64,000 nt of DNA from Bog-159 sp049511415 (GTDB lineage Bacteria; Acidobacteriota; Terriglobia; Bryobacterales; Bryobacteraceae): positions 1 to 64,000 of the forward strand of contig JBEKYC010000030.1 in assembly GCA_049511415.1 (NCBI GenBank), written 5' to 3'. Position numbers and translations under genes: made by a program. Below are positions 60,965 to 64,000 of this stretch, in pieces; the stretch's first letter is position 1, and each line of letters begins with the position of its first letter. The notes below the pieces were generated by a model, which made no database searches, had not been told where the DNA came from, and worked only from the letters and a program-made list of their open reading frames with translations.

Positions 60965-62194
60965 CTACGGCGTGAATTCAAACGCCACGCCGCCGGTGGT
61001 GTCCCCGGATGGGCCGCCCCACAGGGTTGTCCCGTAGAGGTTGCCTTCCGGGTCCATTACCAAACCGGACGATGGATATGCGCCGTCGAGACCCGCTGTG
61101 AAGCTGTAGAGGACGGTTTCCTGCCATCCGCCGCCTGTGATCGGCGACAACTCGAAAATCGTGCCTGGATTGTACAGGCCTCCGCCGAGCGAGGTGCCGT
61201 ACAAGCTGCCACCGGGAGCGAGCATCATTGTATTAGGATTCTCTCCGTCGCCTGCGCCGACCCCCAGGAAAGTGTGCAGGATGGTCTCGGTCCAAGCGCC
61301 GGAATGGCTCAGCGTCAGCTCATAGGCGATCCCGCAATTGGCCGTTCCGCCGACGGTGGTGGCGCCGTAGAGCGATCCGCCGGGCGCTATTGTGACGCCG
61401 GCGAGCGTGTTCGCTCCGTCGGCGCCGCCCTGGAAGTTATGCAGCACATGCATGCTCCAGGTCCCGCCGGTTTCCGGCCGGAGCGCATAGACCACGCCGC
61501 GATTGTGCGCGCCTCCCACATAGGTGGTGCCAAAGAGATTGCCCGCGCTATCGAAGACCGGCGTCGCGTAGGGGGTCTCGCCGTTGGTGCCGCCGAATGC
61601 GAAAATGACCGTCTCCTGCCAGGTGGGCGTGGCCGGCGTCAGCTTATAAACAGCCCCGAAGTTGTCGCCTCCGCCGGCAGTGGTCGCGCCATAGAGATTG
61701 CCCGCGGAGTCCATGGAGACGCCGGCGTAGGGCACGGATCCATCCGCCGCTCCGGTGAAGCGGTACAGCACGGTCTCCTGCCAGGCACTTCCGGAAGGCG
61801 AGATCTGGTACACGATGCCGCAGCCCTTATGACAGGTCGCGTTGGCGATACCGCCGGCGACCGTGGTGCCATAGAGGTTACCGGCGCTATCCAGCAACAG
61901 CGTGGCGTGCGGATTGGCACCATCCTGGCCGCGGCTGGCGCCTTTGAAATCGTACAGAACAGTTTCCGTCCAACCGCCGCTGATGTTCCGCGATAGCTTG
62001 AACACTACGCCGGCATTGTAGATGCCGCCTTCCTCCGCCGCCCCGTAGAGATTGCCGGCCGCGTCCAGGACCAGGCCGGCGTACAGGCTGCCGCCACCGT
62101 CCGAGTTACCGATACCAAAGTCCTGCAGCGTGACAGGCGAATTCGCCACCGCGGCGGCGGCCGAAATTAGAGCCAAAATAGCCATTCGATGCAT
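60965..62194 (-). CDS. GloVer tandem-repeat secreted protein
   Basis: A 409-aa protein with a signal peptide (MAILALISAAAAVANS) and about eight tandem repeats built on GNLYGTTxxGG and GxVYxLxP motifs, with turns of the kind LYGATTAGGGDNFGAVYKL and LYGTSLGGGLYNPGTIFEL. This is the 'choice-of-anchor GloVer' repeat, a beta-propeller-like array common in this phylum. The C-terminus ends FEFTP without a clear anchor. Function unknown. It diverges from the kinase gene. Confidence 0.88.
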   Translation of the reverse strand: MHRMAILALISAAAAVANSPVTLQDFGIGNSDGGGSLYAGLVLDAAGNLYGAAEEGGIYNAGVVFKLSRNISGGWTETVLYDFKGASRGQDGANPHATLLLDSAGNLYGTTVAGGIANATCHKGCGIVYQISPSGSAWQETVLYRFTGAADGSVPYAGVSMDSAGNLYGATTAGGGDNFGAVYKLTPATPTWQETVIFAFGGTNGETPYATPVFDSAGNLFGTTYVGGAHNRGVVYALRPETGGTWSMHVLHNFQGGADGANTLAGVTIAPGGSLYGATTVGGTANCGIAYELTLSHSGAWTETILHTFLGVGAGDGENPNTMMLAPGGSLYGTSLGGGLYNPGTIFELSPITGGGWQETVLYSFTAGLDGAYPSSGLVMDPEGNLYGTTLWGGPSGDTTGGVAFEFTP

Positions 62195-62306
62195 AGCGCT
62201 TTCAGTGTACGCCTAAGAAAGGGAGCTGCCCGTTGATTTCGTGTGAACAGTTTGTAAAAAATGCGGTGCAATCGCAGACCGCCACTGAGCTATCCTGAGA
62301 CTTCGC

Positions 62307-64000
62307 ATGGAAGCCCCGGCGCAATCCCAAACCGCGACGGTTGTCTTAAACCAGGCCGCGGTGCAGTCCCAAACGTCGACGCCCGAGGATGGCCGCTTCG
62401 TTCCCGGCACACTGGTGGCGGGCCGCTACCGGATCGTCTCGCTGCTGGGCCGGGGCGGCATGGGCGAGGTGTATCGCGCGACCGATTTGACGCTGGCGCA
62501 GCCGGTGGCACTGAAGTTTCTGCCGGACGCAGGCCCGGACCACCGGCGCGCGCTGGAGCGGTTCCACAACGAGGTGCGCGTCGCGCGGCAGGTCTCGCAT
62601 CCCAACGTTTGCCGGGTCTACGATGTGGGCGAAGCCGACGGTATGCCGTACATCTCCATGGAGTACGTGGACGGCGAGGATCTGGCTTCTCTGCTGCAGC
62701 GCATCGGCCGCTTGCCCGCCGATAAAGCGCTGGAGATCGGGCGCAAGATTTGCGCGGGGGTGGCGGCGGCGCACGACAAAGGCGTGATTCATCGCGATCT
62801 GAAGCCGGCGAATATCATGCTCGACCGGCGGGGCAACGTGGTGGTGATGGATTTCGGTTTGGCGGCGGTGGCGGACCAGTTGCGCGGCGCCGAAGCGCGC
62901 AGCGGCACGCCGGCATACATGGCGCCGGAGCAGTTGCGCGGCGAAGAAGTCACGGCCAAGAGCGACATATATGCGCTCGGCATGGTGCTTTACGAAATCT
63001 TCACCGGCAAGCGGGCTTACGAAGCCGGGAGCATGGCGGAGCTGATCCGGCTGCAGGAGAGCGCGCACTTTGCCAGCATGACGTCGATCGCGGCGGAGAT
63101 CGATCCGGCGGTGGATAAAGCCATCCGGCGCTGTCTCGATCCGGACCCCTCCCGGCGTCCGCCGAGCGCGCTGTCGGTGTCGGCGGCGCTGCCGGGCGGC
63201 GATCCGCTGGCCGCGGCACTGGCCGCGGGCGAAACACCGTCGCCGGAGCTGGTGGCAGCCTCGGGCAAGACGGAAGGTTTGCCGCTGACCACGTCGATCC
63301 CGCTGGCTCTGGGACTGGCGGCGCTGATCATCGCGGTGCCGTTCGCGCGCTACAACGTGGAACTGCACAGCCTGGTGCCGTACGAACTCTCCGCGGATTC
63401 GCTGGCAGCCAAAGCGCGCGAGCACGCCGCCGCGTTCGGCTATACGGCGGTGCCGGCGGATCGCAAGTACGACCTGCATTGGGACTGGGACAACATCTCG
63501 ACAACCAACCAGCACATCCACAGCATGGATGAGGCGCGGCGGCGGTTCCAGGCCGAGTCTCCCTTGGTTCTCGGGTACCGCGAGAGCCCCCAGCCGCTGG
63601 TAGCGCTGCCCGATGGGGAGGTGACGGCGGAGAGCCCGGCGCCGCTGGTCTCCGGCATGATCGAAATGTGGCTCAACAGCAGCGGCCAGTTGCGCGACTT
63701 TCACGCCGTGCCACCGCAACTCGATCAGGCTGCCGCGCCGCGCGAGCTGGACGTGCAGGCGATCTCGCGGGCGATCGGCATCGACATATCGCAATGGGCG
63801 ACGACCGCACCGCGCTTCACACCGCTGTACGCATTTGACTGGCAGAAGGCCTGGAAGGGCACACATCCGGTGCTGCATTACGAAATGACCGTGCAAGCCG
63901 CCGCCTGGCACGGACGGCTTACAGAGCTGCAAGTGCTATGGCCGTGGAGCAAGCCATGGCGCGAACCCCAATCGCGGACACGGCCCTGGAGTGAAGCGGC
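62307..64000 (+). CDS. Membrane Ser/Thr protein kinase, 3' partial
   Basis: A Hanks-type (PknB-like) kinase open to the end of the window, so the C-terminus is missing. From ATG 62307 the frame stays open for 564 codons. Kinase motifs: GRGGMGEVYRA P-loop, VALKFLP with the ATP-binding Lys, HRDLKPANIML catalytic loop, VMDFGLA, and GTPAYMAPEQ. A membrane segment (SIPLALGLAALIIAVPFA) near residue 330 separates it from an outer domain (FARYNVELHSLVPYELSADSLAAKA onward). An N-terminal Gln/Thr-rich stretch precedes the kinase. Input signal and targets are unknown. Confidence 0.93.
   Translation, partial: MEAPAQSQTATVVLNQAAVQSQTSTPEDGRFVPGTLVAGRYRIVSLLGRGGMGEVYRATDLTLAQPVALKFLPDAGPDHRRALERFHNEVRVARQVSHPNVCRVYDVGEADGMPYISMEYVDGEDLASLLQRIGRLPADKALEIGRKICAGVAAAHDKGVIHRDLKPANIMLDRRGNVVVMDFGLAAVADQLRGAEARSGTPAYMAPEQLRGEEVTAKSDIYALGMVLYEIFTGKRAYEAGSMAELIRLQESAHFASMTSIAAEIDPAVDKAIRRCLDPDPSRRPPSALSVSAALPGGDPLAAALAAGETPSPELVAASGKTEGLPLTTSIPLALGLAALIIAVPFARYNVELHSLVPYELSADSLAAKAREHAAAFGYTAVPADRKYDLHWDWDNISTTNQHIHSMDEARRRFQAESPLVLGYRESPQPLVALPDGEVTAESPAPLVSGMIEMWLNSSGQLRDFHAVPPQLDQAAAPRELDVQAISRAIGIDISQWATTAPRFTPLYAFDWQKAWKGTHPVLHYEMTVQAAAWHGRLTELQVLWPWSKPWREPQSRTRPWSEA

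Noticed and set aside
62346..63932. 528-codon minus-strand frame opposite the kinase
   Set aside because: Arg/His-rich composition without motifs, while the plus strand carries every kinase signature.
1..64000. CRISPR array
   Set aside because: No regularly spaced short repeats were seen; the only repeated units are the dispersed and tandem elements listed.
1..64000. tRNA and rRNA genes
   Set aside because: A few GTTCGA-like strings occur (for example near 11142 and 4367), but none sits in a cloverleaf context; no rRNA-like sequence was noticed.

Overview
The window is high-GC bacterial chromosome and looks like an Acidobacteriota genome of the Solibacter/Bryobacter type. The evidence is lineage-typical gene content: an orphan MacB/FtsX permease of the ADOP kind (40749-43178), an Oar-like TonB-dependent outer-membrane protein with an N-terminal carboxypeptidase-regulatory domain (28339-31551), a GloVer-repeat protein (60965-62194), a PQQ quinoprotein, secreted hydrolases and a membrane Ser/Thr kinase. 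The assignment is inferred from gene families, not from a marker-gene phylogeny.

Layout. 1-4.1 kb: two secreted proteins, each with a reading-frame lesion. 4.2-7.4 kb: a type II restriction-modification pair of BsuBI/PstI type, bordered by a short direct repeat of the icd start region. 7.4-17.1 kb: housekeeping genes (NADP-isocitrate dehydrogenase, purE, a membrane protein, a radical SAM enzyme, phosphate butyryl/acetyltransferase, a JAMM-domain membrane protein, proS, a broken MFS gene, a DUF486 protein). 17.1-25.2 kb: an accessory island with copies of a ~300 bp dispersed repeat, antitoxin and ankyrin remnants, a PIN-toxin three-gene cassette, an IS1595 transposase and an IS91-type element carrying a tyrosine recombinase. 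25.3-43.2 kb: metabolic and secreted genes (FAD oxidoreductase, STAS protein, isoprenylcysteine-type methyltransferase, lipoprotein, TonB-dependent protein, hutH, esterase, penicillin acylase, alpha/beta hydrolase, quinoprotein, ADOP permease). 43.3-46.5 kb: an operon of ArsR regulator, VOC protein, SRPBCC protein, small membrane protein, DUF1801 and MFS exporter. 46.6-55.3 kb: a second accessory zone with hicAB, a partial copy of the MFS gene, two DUF899 proteins, a short UvrA-like ATPase, a HEPN cassette, a UvrA fragment, a serine hydrolase, another copy of the dispersed repeat and a decayed NTF2-like gene. 55.4-58.3 kb: an unusual cassette built on a protein with four cysteine-ladder helices. 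58.4-64 kb: two amidohydrolases, the GloVer protein and a kinase that runs off the window.

Main points of interest. (1) The 758-aa protein at 55442-57718 carries four helical repeats with cysteine or an equivalent residue at every fourth position, followed by a DUF1360 membrane protein and a small MCCG-start protein; I know of no described system with this make-up. (2) Three addiction-type modules (restriction-modification, hicAB, HEPN) each lie next to a partial duplicate of an adjacent host gene. (3) A ~300 bp non-coding repeat occurs at 17.2-17.7 kb and at 54.65-54.95 kb. (4) Two genes have ECF-sigma-like promoters almost touching the start codon. (5) An amidohydrolase pair contains one member lacking the metal-binding histidines. 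Several otherwise well-conserved genes have single-base lesions, so sequencing error must be excluded before they are called pseudogenes.
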